A DNA stretch of 64,000 nt from Halpernia humi (GCF_900108025.1 NZ_FNUS01000007.1:182627-246626), one strand, 5' to 3'; shown: positions 50,253 through 59,292, counted from the stretch's first letter. Program-made: numbers and translations. The notes: generated from the sequence alone by a model not told the origin.

Positions 50253-51317
50253 AGAATCTAAATTTTGGTTTAAACTAGACAATTGCATCAAAGCAATTTC
50301 TACCGTCAAACGTGGGTTTTTAGAATTTTTGTAATTAATATCTGCGTGGTTGCAAATTTCAACCGCATCAACTAAATCTTGGGCCGACCAATTTTTACTT
50401 TGTTCGCTGTATTTTTGTTTGCTTTTTTCACCAACTTCAATTAATGCCAAAGTAGTTGGGTTTTTTGCCATCATTAAATCTCTGAAATGACTGCCTAAAC
50501 CAGCGATAAAAATATGCGGATCAAAACCTTTTTTTACAATATCATTGAACGCAGAAAGAATTTCTGGAATATTATTTTCTTGAGCCAAATCTGCAATTTT
50601 CAAATATTGGTCGTAATCTAGAATATTCAGAACTTCCGCTGTTTTTTCTAAAGTAATATTGTTTTGCGAAAAAGTCACCATTCTATCAAAAATGGAAAGT
50701 GCGTCGCGCAAAGCACCATCGGCTTTTTGAGCGATTAAAAAAAGCGCATCTTCTTCATATTTCACACCTTCTTTATCAGCAATACTTTTTAGATGACTTT
50801 CGATGTCTTCAATCTGAATTCTTTTAAAATCATAAATCTGGCAACGCGATAAAATTGTAGGAATAATTTTATGCTTTTCAGTGGTCGCTAAAATAAAAAT
50901 CGCATGTTCTGGCGGTTCTTCTAAGGTCTTCAAAAAGGCATTAAAAGCCGCAGAAGATAACATGTGGACCTCATCTATAATATAAATTTTATATTTCCCG
51001 ACTTGTGGTGCAAAGCGAACTTGATCGGTTAAATTCCGAATATCATCTACAGAATTATTGGAAGCGGCATCGAGTTCAAAAATATTGTACGCGAAATTAT
51101 CTTCTGAAGTTGAGCCGTCTTTTTCGTTAATTTTTCGGGCTAAAATCCTTGCACAAGTGGTTTTACCAACGCCACGTGGACCGCAAAAAAGCAATGCTTG
51201 TGCGAGTTGATTATTTTCTATGGCGTGTTCTAAAGTATCTGTAATGTGAGATTGTCCGACAACAGTATCAAACTCTTGCGGCCGGTATTTTCTTGCAGAA
51301 ACGATGAAATTTTCCAT
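50235..51317 (-). CDS. dnaX: DNA polymerase III subunit gamma/tau (gamma frame)
   Basis: Clamp-loader ATPase. The 360-residue zero-frame product has the AAA+ motifs KYRPQEFDTVVGQ, Walker A CGPRGVGKTTCARIL near 45, Walker B YIIDEVHMLS near 110, sensor ILATTEKHKIIPTILSRCQ, and domain III to about residue 350. It lacks the four-Cys zinc module of E. coli DnaX between Walker A and B (only DGSTSEDNFAYN there), as in other flavobacteria. It ends DSKKKNS, where the Lys codons are an 11-A run (50242-50252) followed by a stop two codons later. Confidence 0.92.
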   Translation of the reverse strand: MENFIVSARKYRPQEFDTVVGQSHITDTLEHAIENNQLAQALLFCGPRGVGKTTCARILARKINEKDGSTSEDNFAYNIFELDAASNNSVDDIRNLTDQVRFAPQVGKYKIYIIDEVHMLSSAAFNAFLKTLEEPPEHAIFILATTEKHKIIPTILSRCQIYDFKRIQIEDIESHLKSIADKEGVKYEEDALFLIAQKADGALRDALSIFDRMVTFSQNNITLEKTAEVLNILDYDQYLKIADLAQENNIPEILSAFNDIVKKGFDPHIFIAGLGSHFRDLMMAKNPTTLALIEVGEKSKQKYSEQSKNWSAQDLVDAVEICNHADINYKNSKNPRLTVEIALMQLSSLNQNLDSKKKNS

Positions 51318-51321
51318 TGGT

Positions 51322-51329
51322 CAAAAATA
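51322..51329 (-). promoter_or_regulatory. Promoter -7 element of dnaX
   Basis: TATTTTTG on the minus strand ends 4 bp before the dnaX ATG, so a transcript started from it would have almost no leader. Confidence 0.45.
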
Positions 51330-51375
51330 GGGAAATATGTCTTTACTAAAAAATGGAATCATTAAAATTTTAAAT

Positions 51376-51426
51376 AAAAAAAATCGGGCTAAAATAATTT
51401 TTACCCGATTTAATTTTTAATGAAAA
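51376..51426 (-). terminator. Terminator of the Uma2 gene, first copy of a direct repeat
   Basis: AAATCGGG (51381-51388) pairs with CCCGATTT (51404-51411); on the minus strand a T-run follows. This segment plus the last codons of the Uma2 gene is repeated almost unchanged at 52211-52261. Confidence 0.7.
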
Positions 51427-52015
51427 CTTCTTTTAAATTAATTTTTATTTCAGGGAAAACAGTACTTGTTAAAGTTTGAGATTCAGAAAATGGTTTTAAA
51501 CCGATGTATTTTCCTTCTTTCAAAGCATAAACTAAAACCGTTTTTTCAGAAGGTGAAACAATCCAATATTCTAAAACTCCGGCTTCTTCATAGAGATCAA
51601 ATTTAATATCCATTTCTTTTTCAGAATTTCCGGGTGAGAGAATTTCTATAATTAAATCTGGCGCACCAACGCACTTTTTACCATCTGCCAATTTTTCTGC
51701 ATCGCAAATAATGCACAAATCTGGCTGCACAACAGTAAAAATTTCATTTTCTGATGTAGATTTTTTTTTATTGATCAATGCCACATCAAAAGGCGCAACA
51801 AAAAGATTACATTTTCTATTTTGTAGTGAACTAAAAATAATATTTGTCAAACGTAAAGAAATATTTTGGTGCGAAATATTTGGAGCTGGACTCATTTTAA
51901 AAATTTTCCCTTTAAGCAACTCCACTCTTTCTTGAAATTTCCATAAAACATAATCTGCATAAGAATAAGTTTTATGCATGTCTAACTGATTAATATTTGT
52001 AATGAATTTTTCCAT
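51410..52015 (-). CDS. Uma2-family (DUF820) PD-(D/E)XK-type protein
   Basis: From the ATG at 52015 it has 201 residues. Uma2 features: YADYVLWKFQERVELLKGKIFKMSPAPNISHQNISLRL at the N-terminus, VQPDLCIICD near 118, GAPDLIIEILSPGNSEKEMDIKFDLYEEAGVLEYWIVSPSEKTVLVY near 136-182. The PDL..ExLS..N...D...K...Y pattern matches the restriction-endonuclease-like fold. Function is unknown; the family is often expanded and mobile. The gene lies between two copies of its own 3' end/terminator. A TTG at 52030 was rejected because it falls in the -7 box. Confidence 0.82.
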   Translation of the reverse strand: MEKFITNINQLDMHKTYSYADYVLWKFQERVELLKGKIFKMSPAPNISHQNISLRLTNIIFSSLQNRKCNLFVAPFDVALINKKKSTSENEIFTVVQPDLCIICDAEKLADGKKCVGAPDLIIEILSPGNSEKEMDIKFDLYEEAGVLEYWIVSPSEKTVLVYALKEGKYIGLKPFSESQTLTSTVFPEIKINLKEVFIKN

Positions 52016-52027
52016 TTTATTTTTTAT

Positions 52028-52035
52028 CAAATTTA
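52028..52035 (-). promoter_or_regulatory. Promoter -7 element of the Uma2 gene
   Basis: TAAATTTG on the minus strand, 12 bp before the ATG at 52015, matches TAnnTTTG. Confidence 0.5.
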
Positions 52036-52210
52036 CATAAAAATTGTTTCTTGTATTTTATTAAACTAATTTTAACTTTTTATATCAAAAATAAGTATAA
52101 AATAGTTCTATAACTATTGGTATTAAAATTAGGAAAGATAGTTTTTGACATTAACTTTTTGAAAGTACTAAAGTTTTTTTATACGAATGACACGAATTAG
52201 ATTGAAGAAA

Positions 52211-52261
52211 TTAAAAAAACCGGGCAAAAATAATTTTACCCGATTTAATTTTTAATGAAAA
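52211..52261 (-). repeat. Second copy of the Uma2 3' end and terminator
   Basis: Contains AACCGGG (52218-52224) pairing with CCCGATT (52239-52245), followed by TTTAATTTTTAATGAAAA as at 51410-51426. On the minus strand it would encode the last residues FIKN plus stop of an Uma2-like gene. It now sits after the DUF2723 gene and can serve as its terminator. Confidence 0.6.
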
Positions 52262-52290
52262 GTCTTCGACAATATTCAGACTGACAACTT

Positions 52291-55200
52291 CTACTGCGTG
52301 GCTTTTATCATATCATTAGTAATCTGATTCAGTTTTTCATTGGTATAAGTGGAATCATAAGGTTTCATGATTTCAAATAAATACTGATAAAATGGTGTGA
52401 TTTTTTGCACGTCTGATGATTTATCCATGGCTTTTTCTTTGCCCATCTGTTTTAAATCTCCTATAAAAGTATTGAATCTTTTATCAATCGGACGGATAGA
52501 ACTTACCAAATAATCGTAAGCTTTCGTGTCTTGCCCAATTTTTTTGTAAGCGTCTGCAACTGCGCCAACAACTAGGGAATACTCCATTGGTTTGCTTCGC
52601 ATTTGGCGTCCTAAATATTTCTGATCTTGGTCGCTTAAGGAAGCGTAATAATCATATTCTGTAAAAATTCCTTTTTTCAATTCATCGGCTAATTTTAATC
52701 CCTTTTGCTCTTCACCGGCAACGATATAGCCATAAACCATTGCACTTAAAGACCGCGGATCATTATATTTCTGCACGGGAATTTCTTTGGCTGCAAGATC
52801 TAAAACTTCCAATGCTTTTTTCTTTTCGCCAATTAATGCTAAAGCTTCTGCGGCACGACTTGCTGAACCTCTGTAACTGATAATGTTTTGAGTACAAGTT
52901 TCATCAAAATGTGCGTTTAAATCTTTAAAATTTCCCCAACGGTAATTTTTTACAATATTGTACAAACTATTGGCATCTACTCTACCCATATCTCCAGATT
53001 CGGATTGCTTTGTTTCTATAGGCGTTAAGCGATAACTGAAACCGTCAAACTGAAGGAAATTATCTAAATAAAAAATATTTTCACTATCATAAATACCACC
53101 AGATGAAAAATTAATCGGACGTTTCCAATCAAAGTTTGCTAAAATATCCATCATCATCAGGTTATTTTTAAACATGCCTTGGCTTTTATAGGTAATCATA
53201 ATATTATCTACGGCTTTATCGGCATCTTTTGCGGCTAAAATACCAGATTTTATGGCATTTGTTTTATTTACTGGCAAAATAAATTTGCTAACTGGGAGTA
53301 GATTGAATTTTTCAAATTTTTCATCACCAAAAACCATTTTCAATATTTCATTCTTATCTTCAGATTTTGTGTTTAAAAAATTCATGGCTTCTTTAAAGGT
53401 CATAGAATCTTGGGTTAAATATTTCCGATATTCTGACATTGCGGTATCTGGTGCGCCTGCATCTTTGAGGTTAGCAAAAATATTTTTCCAATCTCTCTTT
53501 GTCATCACAAAAACCTGATCATTGGTGCCATCTCTATAATCGGCATGGCTTAATTGCGACGGAACTGGCATCGCCTTATAAGTTCGTCTTTTAACTTGAT
53601 CAATATCCCAAGGTGTAGAAAGCAAGGTGAAATTCACAACTTTCACATCTGTTCGAAACTCCGAAGTCTCTTGAATGGCCCATACAGGATAAGTATCATT
53701 ATCACCATATACAAATAAAATGTCATCTTTTGGCAAAGATTTTAGAACGGAATAAGCATAATCATAGGCTGTATAACGGTGGCTTCTATCGTGCGCATTA
53801 TAATTTTGAAACCCCATCATAAATGGAACGCCTATTAAAACAATCCCTGCAACAACATTAACTGTATTATTTTTTAATTTATTATTTAAAAACCAGATAA
53901 TTGCGGCCGCTCCTAAACCAATCCAAATAGCGAAGGCATAAAATGAGCCGACCATTGCATAGTCTCTTTCTCGCGGTTCAAAAGGTTTCATTCCGGTATA
54001 AAAAACAATGCCGACACTGGTTATTATAAATAATGAAAGAAGCGCATAAAATCTGCCAAAATCTTTATTGAGTTGAAAAAAGAATCCAATTAAACCTAAT
54101 AAAAAAGGTAAAAAGAAAAATGCAACTGTACTTTCGTTATGAAATTTTGCAGGCATATCTTTCTGATTTCCCCACATGGCATTATCTATAAAGGGAATAC
54201 CAGAAATCCAATTTCCTCTGGTGTTTTCCATATTTCCTTCCAAATCATTTTGGCGACCAACGAAATTCCAAAGTAAATATCTTATGAAATAATATCCATT
54301 TTGGAACGTGAAAAAATAATCTAGATTTTGGCCTAATGAAGGCCGCTGAACATTAATTAAATTATATTGTTTTGCCCCTAAATAATCCGAAACTTTAATA
54401 GTTCCATCTTCGTATTTTTTTCGCAATTCTTTGAAAGCCTGCTGCGCTTCTGGGCTATCTGCAATGTCTGGATTATCATAATTAAAAGTAAAATCTGGAG
54501 CACCGTACATAGACATATAGTTTGCCATCACGTCTTTATCCTGATCAAACATTCTTGGCATGAAACTCACTTGGCTTTTTTCGAATACATAATCCGACCG
54601 CTCACCTGTTTTTCTGTAAGTGCCTGTGCTTTCATCTTTTTCATATACATCGCCAGTTTTCTTGGTTTTAAAACTACCATCTTCATTTTTTTGAATTCCG
54701 TTTGCATCTAAATATGCGGTATAATTTTGGCCATAAATAGTTGGCCAATCGCCATATTGTGCACGGTTATAATAATCTAACATTCCAAGAGCGTTATCTG
54801 GGTTATTTAGATTCATCGGTGGATTTGCTGTGGCGCGAATTGGAATTACCATCCAGCAAGAAAAACCAATAACCATATAAACCACTGAAAGTGCAATAGT
54901 TTGATAAACTCGTCTTTTAGAATTTCGAGAAATTTTAATTATAAAATAAGAAATGGCGACCAAAAGAATAAAGCCGAAAACAGTTCCCGAATGAAAAGGC
55001 AAACCTAAACCATTTACGAAGAAAATTTCTAATTTTCCGAACATCGTCATTATAAATGGAAAAACACCTTTAAAAACTAAGGCTAAAATAATTAATGTTA
55101 CAAAATTAGCAATGATAAAACTTTTCCAAGTAAAGGTATAATTTCTGGCGTAATAGATTAAACAAACTGCAGGAATAACAAGCATACACATCATGTGCAC

Positions 55201-55776
55201 TCCCACCGAAAGACCAACTAGAAAAAATATTAAAATAATCCACCGTTCATTATCAGCATCATGAAACTCGTTTTCCCATTTGGTGATAAGCCATAAAATT
55301 AATGCAATAAAAAGTGACGCAAACGAATAAACTTCACCTTCAACTGCCGAAAACCAAAAACTATCTGAAAATGCAAAACAAAGCGCGCCAACTAAACCCG
55401 CAAATAAAATAGTAATTTGCTCGCCTCTAGTAACTTCAGTAAACTCTTTATGAAACATTCTGCGCACCAAATGCGTGATAGTCCAAAATAAAAATAAAAT
55501 CGTGAAGCCGCTAAACATGGCAGACATCGCATTTATAACAATAGAATAATGGTCGCCATTCCCAAATGCAAACATGGCAAAAACAGCGCCTACCAATTGA
55601 AAAAGTGCTGCTCCGGGCGCATGAGTTACTTGCAGTTTCACCGCGGAAGAAATATATTCACCACAATCCCAAAAACTAAAGTTGGGTTCTATTGTAGATA
55701 AATAAGTAAGAAACGCGATTGCAAATACAAACCATCCTAAAATGTTATTCCATCTTTTAAAAGACCAATTTTTCAT
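52291..55776 (-). CDS. DUF2723 multi-pass membrane glycosyltransferase-like protein (GT117/TMEM260-like)
   Basis: A 1161-residue inner-membrane protein. The N-terminal half has a GT-C-like fold with about ten or more helices and the conserved start FLTYLSTIEPNFSFWDCGEYISSAVKLQVTHAPGAALFQLVGAVF, which holds the DUF2723 Asp/Glu and His residues. Next comes a loop with RPSLGQNLDYFF and FEPRERDYAMVGSFYAFAIWIGLGAAA, then a soluble C-terminal domain (DDILFVYGDNDTYPVWAIQE; TPR-like helices near 1000-1110). Homologues are placed in the O-glycosylating TMEM260 group; a role in protein O-glycosylation here is inference. Single gene. Confidence 0.88.
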   Translation of the reverse strand: MKNWSFKRWNNILGWFVFAIAFLTYLSTIEPNFSFWDCGEYISSAVKLQVTHAPGAALFQLVGAVFAMFAFGNGDHYSIVINAMSAMFSGFTILFLFWTITHLVRRMFHKEFTEVTRGEQITILFAGLVGALCFAFSDSFWFSAVEGEVYSFASLFIALILWLITKWENEFHDADNERWIILIFFLVGLSVGVHMMCMLVIPAVCLIYYARNYTFTWKSFIIANFVTLIILALVFKGVFPFIMTMFGKLEIFFVNGLGLPFHSGTVFGFILLVAISYFIIKISRNSKRRVYQTIALSVVYMVIGFSCWMVIPIRATANPPMNLNNPDNALGMLDYYNRAQYGDWPTIYGQNYTAYLDANGIQKNEDGSFKTKKTGDVYEKDESTGTYRKTGERSDYVFEKSQVSFMPRMFDQDKDVMANYMSMYGAPDFTFNYDNPDIADSPEAQQAFKELRKKYEDGTIKVSDYLGAKQYNLINVQRPSLGQNLDYFFTFQNGYYFIRYLLWNFVGRQNDLEGNMENTRGNWISGIPFIDNAMWGNQKDMPAKFHNESTVAFFFLPFLLGLIGFFFQLNKDFGRFYALLSLFIITSVGIVFYTGMKPFEPRERDYAMVGSFYAFAIWIGLGAAAIIWFLNNKLKNNTVNVVAGIVLIGVPFMMGFQNYNAHDRSHRYTAYDYAYSVLKSLPKDDILFVYGDNDTYPVWAIQETSEFRTDVKVVNFTLLSTPWDIDQVKRRTYKAMPVPSQLSHADYRDGTNDQVFVMTKRDWKNIFANLKDAGAPDTAMSEYRKYLTQDSMTFKEAMNFLNTKSEDKNEILKMVFGDEKFEKFNLLPVSKFILPVNKTNAIKSGILAAKDADKAVDNIMITYKSQGMFKNNLMMMDILANFDWKRPINFSSGGIYDSENIFYLDNFLQFDGFSYRLTPIETKQSESGDMGRVDANSLYNIVKNYRWGNFKDLNAHFDETCTQNIISYRGSASRAAEALALIGEKKKALEVLDLAAKEIPVQKYNDPRSLSAMVYGYIVAGEEQKGLKLADELKKGIFTEYDYYASLSDQDQKYLGRQMRSKPMEYSLVVGAVADAYKKIGQDTKAYDYLVSSIRPIDKRFNTFIGDLKQMGKEKAMDKSSDVQKITPFYQYLFEIMKPYDSTYTNEKLNQITNDMIKATQ

Positions 55777-55962
55777 AATAATTTTCTAGTGCTGCGAAAT
55801 TAACGATTTTAGTTTATACAATGTTTATTTTAACAAATTTTAAAACATTGAATGTTTAATTTTTAAGAAAAAAAACTTTGAAATTAAAATCATAAATTAT
55901 TAAATTAGTATGCGATATATCATAATATATCTCCAACTTTCTTTTTTTGATTATTTTTTTAT

Positions 55963-55970
55963 TATTTTTG
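55963..55970 (+). promoter_or_regulatory. Promoter -7 element of the cysteate-synthase-like gene
   Basis: TATTTTTG ends 32 bp before the ATG at 56003. The rest of the 226-bp gap is AT-rich with nothing else distinct. Confidence 0.5.
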
Positions 55971-56002
55971 CATCCAGTTTTTTAGAGACAAAATGATAGA
56001 AA

Positions 56003-57040
56003 ATGACTAATGTACACGAAAATATTCTTGGCTTAATAGGCAACACGCCAATGGTTAGACTGAACCGAGTTACTTCAAACATTCCAGCAAATGTTTTTGC
56101 AAAGTTGGAATCTTCTAATCCAGGCCATTCTACTAAAGACCGAATTGCGCTTCACATAATAGAAGCCGCAGAAAAAAAAGGATTATTAAAATCTGGTTCT
56201 ACGATTATTGAAACTACGTCGGGTAACACTGGTTTTTCTATTGCAATGGTAAGTATCATCAAAGGATACAAATGTGTTTTATCTGTTAGTGATAAAACAA
56301 AACCAGAAAAAATTGCTTATTTAAAAGCTTTGGGAGCAACAGTTTATGTTTGTCCGGCAAATGTTGCAGCAGATGATCCTCGATCGTATTATGAAGTTGC
56401 AAAAAGATTAGCGACTGAAATACCGAATTCAATTTACATCAATCAATACTTTAATGAGTTAAATATTGATGCACACTACCAAACAACAGGCCCAGAAATT
56501 TGGGAACAAACCGATGGTAAAATAACTCATCTATTTGCTTGTACGGGAACGGGCGGAACCCTTTCTGGTTCTTCAAAATTTTTGAAAGAAAAAAATCCAG
56601 ATATTAAAATAATTGGAGTAGATGCCGATGGTTCTGTTTTAAAAACTTTTCACGAAACTGGAAAATTAGATAAATCTGAAATCCATTCTTACCAAATTGA
56701 AGGTTTAGGGAAAAATTTAATTCCGGGTGCTTTGCTTTTCGATAGAATAGATGAATTTGTGCGTGTTAATGATGAAACTAGCGCTTACCGAACGAGAGAA
56801 ATCGCTTTAAAAGAAGCGATAATGGGTGGTTATACAACAGGAGCAGTTGTTCAGGCTTTGCTTCAATATGCACAAAACCATTCATTAACCGATAAAGATG
56901 TAATCGTTTTAATATTCCCAGACCACGGTTCTCGCTACATTTCTAAAGTTTATAGCGATGATTGGATGGCGCAACAGGGCTTCAGTAATAATTGTGTTCA
57001 CAATTACGAAGAGGTTTTCAAAACTGAATTTATTAAGTAA
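56003..57040 (+). CDS. PLP-dependent cysteine-synthase-family enzyme (candidate cysteate synthase, CapA-like)
   Basis: A 345-residue fold-type II PLP enzyme. Visible: LIGNTPMVRLNRV at residue 10, the Schiff-base Lys in NPGHSTKDRIAL near 46 (family pattern PG.S.KDR), ETTSGNTGFSIAM near 72, ACTGTGGTLSG near 180 for the PLP phosphate, and EGLGKNLIPGALLFD near 233. It lacks the CBS domains of cystathionine beta-synthase. It sits 107 bp before an alpha-oxoamine synthase. In capnine-making Bacteroidota, a CysK-like enzyme makes L-cysteate from O-phosphoserine and sulfite, so that role is proposed. Plain cysteine synthase remains possible. Confidence 0.8.
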   Translation: MTNVHENILGLIGNTPMVRLNRVTSNIPANVFAKLESSNPGHSTKDRIALHIIEAAEKKGLLKSGSTIIETTSGNTGFSIAMVSIIKGYKCVLSVSDKTKPEKIAYLKALGATVYVCPANVAADDPRSYYEVAKRLATEIPNSIYINQYFNELNIDAHYQTTGPEIWEQTDGKITHLFACTGTGGTLSGSSKFLKEKNPDIKIIGVDADGSVLKTFHETGKLDKSEIHSYQIEGLGKNLIPGALLFDRIDEFVRVNDETSAYRTREIALKEAIMGGYTTGAVVQALLQYAQNHSLTDKDVIVLIFPDHGSRYISKVYSDDWMAQQGFSNNCVHNYEEVFKTEFIK

Positions 57041-57065
57041 AAAAATATATTAGATAATATAAATC

Positions 57066-57093
57066 AGCCTTTAGTGAAAATTAAAGGCTTTTC
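57066..57093 (+). terminator. Hairpin between the two PLP genes
   Basis: AGCCTTT (57066-57072) pairs with AAAGGCT (57083-57089) followed by a short T-rich run; it probably ends or weakens the upstream transcript. Confidence 0.55.
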
Positions 57094-57111
57094 TTATGTC
57101 GTATATTTCAC

Positions 57112-57119
57112 TAACTTTG
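57112..57119 (+). promoter_or_regulatory. Promoter -7 element of the alpha-oxoamine synthase gene
   Basis: TAACTTTG matches TAnnTTTG and ends 28 bp before the ATG at 57148, so this gene can be transcribed apart from its neighbour. Confidence 0.55.
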
Positions 57120-57147
57120 CAGAGGAAAAATTTATATATAAAATTTA

Positions 57148-58419
57148 ATGGATATATTTGAACGTATTAGGAACAATCCAGGTCCGTTGGGGCAATTTGC
57201 AGATTATGCTGAAGGCTACTTTGTTTTCCCAAAATTAGAAGGTCCTATTGGTCCAAGGATGATTTTTCAAGGTAGAGAAGTCATATTTTGGAGTGCAAAC
57301 GATTATTTAGGTCTTTGCAACCACCCAGAAGTTTTGGAAGCAGACGCAAAAGCAGCAGCAGAATATGGTATGTTTTACCCAATGGGCGCAAGAGCAATGT
57401 CTGGCGAAACCGATCAGCATCAACAATTAGAACAAGAATTAGCGGCATTTGTAAAAGAAGAAGCCGCTTATTTGTTAAATTTCGGCTATCAAGGCATGGT
57501 TTCTACGATAGACTCTTTAGTTACGAGGCACGATGTAATAGTTTATGATTCTGATGCCCACGCCTGTATTGTAGATGGTGTACGCTTGCACATGGGAAAA
57601 AGTTTTACCTTTCGTCATAACGACGTAGAAAGTTTAGAAAAAAACTTAATTCGCGCAGAAAAAGTGGCGAAAGAAACTGGTGGAGGTATTCTTGTAATCA
57701 CCGAAGGCGTTTTCGGAATGCGCGGAATGCAAGGAAAAATAAAAGAAATTACAGATTTAAAATCTAAATATAATTTCCGAATTTTGGTTGATGACGCGCA
57801 TGGTTTCGGAACTTTGGGTGCAACGGGTGCTGGTGTTGGGGAAGAACAAAATTGCCAAGATAAAATTGACGTTTATTTTTCTACTTTCGCAAAATCTATG
57901 GCTGGTTTCGGTGCTTTTATAGCAGGCGATAAAGAAATTATTCGCTTTCTAAAATATAATATGCGTTCACAAATTTTTGCTAAATCACTTACAATGCCCA
58001 TGGTAATTGGTGGTTTAAAAAGATTAGATTTGTTAAGATCCAATCCAAGTTTAAAACAAAAACTTTGGAATAATGTAAACAAACTTCAAAATGGTTTATT
58101 AGAAAGAGGATACGATATTGGTGAAACCAATACTTGTGTAACGCCAGTGATGATGAAAGGTGATACTATTGAGGCTACTCTTTTGGTTAGAGATTTAAGA
58201 GAAAATTATGGGATATTCACTTCAGTTGTGGTTTATCCTGTTATTCCAAAAGGGATGATTTTACTAAGATTAATTCCAACTGCATCGCATACAGATGCCG
58301 AAATAAATATCACTTTAGATGCTTTTGATGCTATTCACGAAAAACTCATTTCTGGCCAATATAAAAAGCAAGCAGAAGCCTTTTTACAAGAAAATAATTT
58401 AACTTTTAAAGAATCCTAG
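57148..58419 (+). CDS. Alpha-oxoamine synthase (candidate cysteate-C-fatty acyltransferase, CapB-like)
   Basis: A 423-residue fold-type I PLP enzyme of the serine palmitoyltransferase/BioF/KBL family. Visible: SANDYLGLCNHPEV near 50, GARAMSGETDQHQQLEQELAAF near 80, ILVDDAHGFGTLGATGAGVGE near 212 and the PLP-Lys region YFSTFAKSMAGFGAFIAGDKE near 250. The N-terminal extension GPLGQFADYAEGYFVFPKLEGPIG is typical of the flavobacterial lipid-type enzymes, not BioF. No other biotin genes are near. With the cysteate-synthase-like gene beside it, condensation of cysteate with an acyl thioester to start capnine/sulfonolipid synthesis is the best reading; serine palmitoyltransferase is the alternative. 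Confidence 0.82.
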   Translation: MDIFERIRNNPGPLGQFADYAEGYFVFPKLEGPIGPRMIFQGREVIFWSANDYLGLCNHPEVLEADAKAAAEYGMFYPMGARAMSGETDQHQQLEQELAAFVKEEAAYLLNFGYQGMVSTIDSLVTRHDVIVYDSDAHACIVDGVRLHMGKSFTFRHNDVESLEKNLIRAEKVAKETGGGILVITEGVFGMRGMQGKIKEITDLKSKYNFRILVDDAHGFGTLGATGAGVGEEQNCQDKIDVYFSTFAKSMAGFGAFIAGDKEIIRFLKYNMRSQIFAKSLTMPMVIGGLKRLDLLRSNPSLKQKLWNNVNKLQNGLLERGYDIGETNTCVTPVMMKGDTIEATLLVRDLRENYGIFTSVVVYPVIPKGMILLRLIPTASHTDAEINITLDAFDAIHEKLISGQYKKQAEAFLQENNLTFKES

Positions 58420-58443
58420 AATTGGATTTAAAATAAAGTACAT

Positions 58444-58473
58444 AACCGTTTAATAAGATTAAACGGTTTTTTT
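58444..58473 (+). terminator. Rho-independent terminator after the alpha-oxoamine synthase gene
   Basis: AACCGTTTAA (58444-58453) pairs with TTAAACGGTT (58459-58468), followed by T-run. Confidence 0.85.
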
Positions 58474-58529
58474 ATGTAAATTTCTAAAAAAACATTACGA
58501 TACCTGCTCAAAAAATTTGCAAAAACTTA

Positions 58530-58747
58530 GAGCCTGTTTAAATTTATAATTTATTTTTACCATTAAGGAATTAAGCTATTTTCGCTTAAAAAACTTAATA
58601 AAAATCAATTTATTGATTGCTTAATCAGAATAAACTTAACTCACTGAAATTCTTAATGTTAAATTTAAGAATAAACAGAGTTTATTTTAATTTAGAAAAT
58701 TAAGAAAAGACTATAAAAAATTTATTGAATGAAATTTAAACAGGCTC
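58530..58747 (+). mobile_element. MITE copy 2 (218 bp, TTA target duplication)
   Basis: Same termini as copy 1 and the same length, three mismatches over 218 bp. Flanked by TTA at 58527-58529 and 58748-58750. Same orientation as copy 1. Confidence 0.92.
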
Positions 58748-58921
58748 TTATTTGAAATTATTTTTATAAAAACGTTTGCTAAAACAAATAAAGCCAATTT
58801 ATCTACTTAAAGTTTAAAGAGATACACTTAAAAACACGCTGTAAATAACTAAACTTAGTAGAATGTAAATGCAATAACAGTAAAAAAAGGTCGATTAAGC
58901 AAAACATTGCTGTAAATGTAA
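58748..58921. other. Intergenic stretch with no recognisable feature
   Basis: AT-rich sequence between MITE copy 2 and the atpC terminators; no open frame, hairpin or promoter match stood out. Confidence 0.5.
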
Positions 58922-58924
58922 AAA

Positions 58925-58953
58925 CCCTTTCAGCGATTTAAACGCTGAAAGGG
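58925..58953 (-). terminator. Second hairpin after atpC
   Basis: CCCTTTCAGCG (58925-58935) pairs with CGCTGAAAGGG (58943-58953); on the minus strand it is followed by TTTTTAC. Backup terminator behind the one at 58962-58987. Confidence 0.6.
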
Positions 58954-58954
58954 C

Positions 58955-58987
58955 AAAAAAAAAATTCCACTAAAAGAATTAGTGGAG
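58955..58987 (-). terminator. Rho-independent terminator of the atpD-atpC operon
   Basis: TCCACTAA (58966-58973) pairs with TTAGTGGA (58979-58986); on the minus strand ten T follow. Confidence 0.88.
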
Positions 58988-59010
58988 TTTTATATTCATT
59001 GAAACCGAAA

Positions 59011-59292
59011 TTATTCAGCCAAAATAATCCCATTATTATTGTTAAATTCGATCACACCGCTTTTAACTTCAAAAGAAAAAACATTATCATTTTCTCGTTC
59101 TTTTCTAAAGTATTTCGCATACTCACTAGAAATTTTGGAAGTGTAAAGTTTGACATTCCCACCTACCAAAGAAGAAACAATAGCAACGTGATCTTTCATT
59201 ATCTGAAAATCACCATTTTTACCAGGAAGCAAAACCGAATTTACTTCTCCTTCAAAAATAACGTGCTCTGGTGTTAATATTTTTATGTTCAT
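59011..59292 (-). CDS. atpC: ATP synthase F1 epsilon subunit
   Basis: A 93-residue epsilon subunit made only of the N-terminal beta-sandwich domain (KILTPEHVIFEGEVNSVLLPGKNGDFQIMKDHVAIVSSLVGGNVKLY, ending with SFEVKSGVIEFNNNNGIILAE). The C-terminal helical hairpin that inhibits the enzyme in E. coli is absent, as is usual in Bacteroidota. It follows atpD by 83 bp; the gap holds a 12-bp inverted repeat. Confidence 0.93.
   Translation of the reverse strand: MNIKILTPEHVIFEGEVNSVLLPGKNGDFQIMKDHVAIVSSLVGGNVKLYTSKISSEYAKYFRKERENDNVFSFEVKSGVIEFNNNNGIILAE

Noticed and set aside
55993..56010. Five-codon leader peptide (MIEND) overlapping the start of the cysteate-synthase-like gene
   Set aside because: Too short and without regulatory codons or a hairpin; probably chance in an A-rich leader.
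57148..58419. BioF (8-amino-7-oxononanoate synthase) for biotin synthesis
   Set aside because: N-terminal extension and neighbour do not fit, and no other bio genes are near; a lipid-type oxoamine synthase is preferred.
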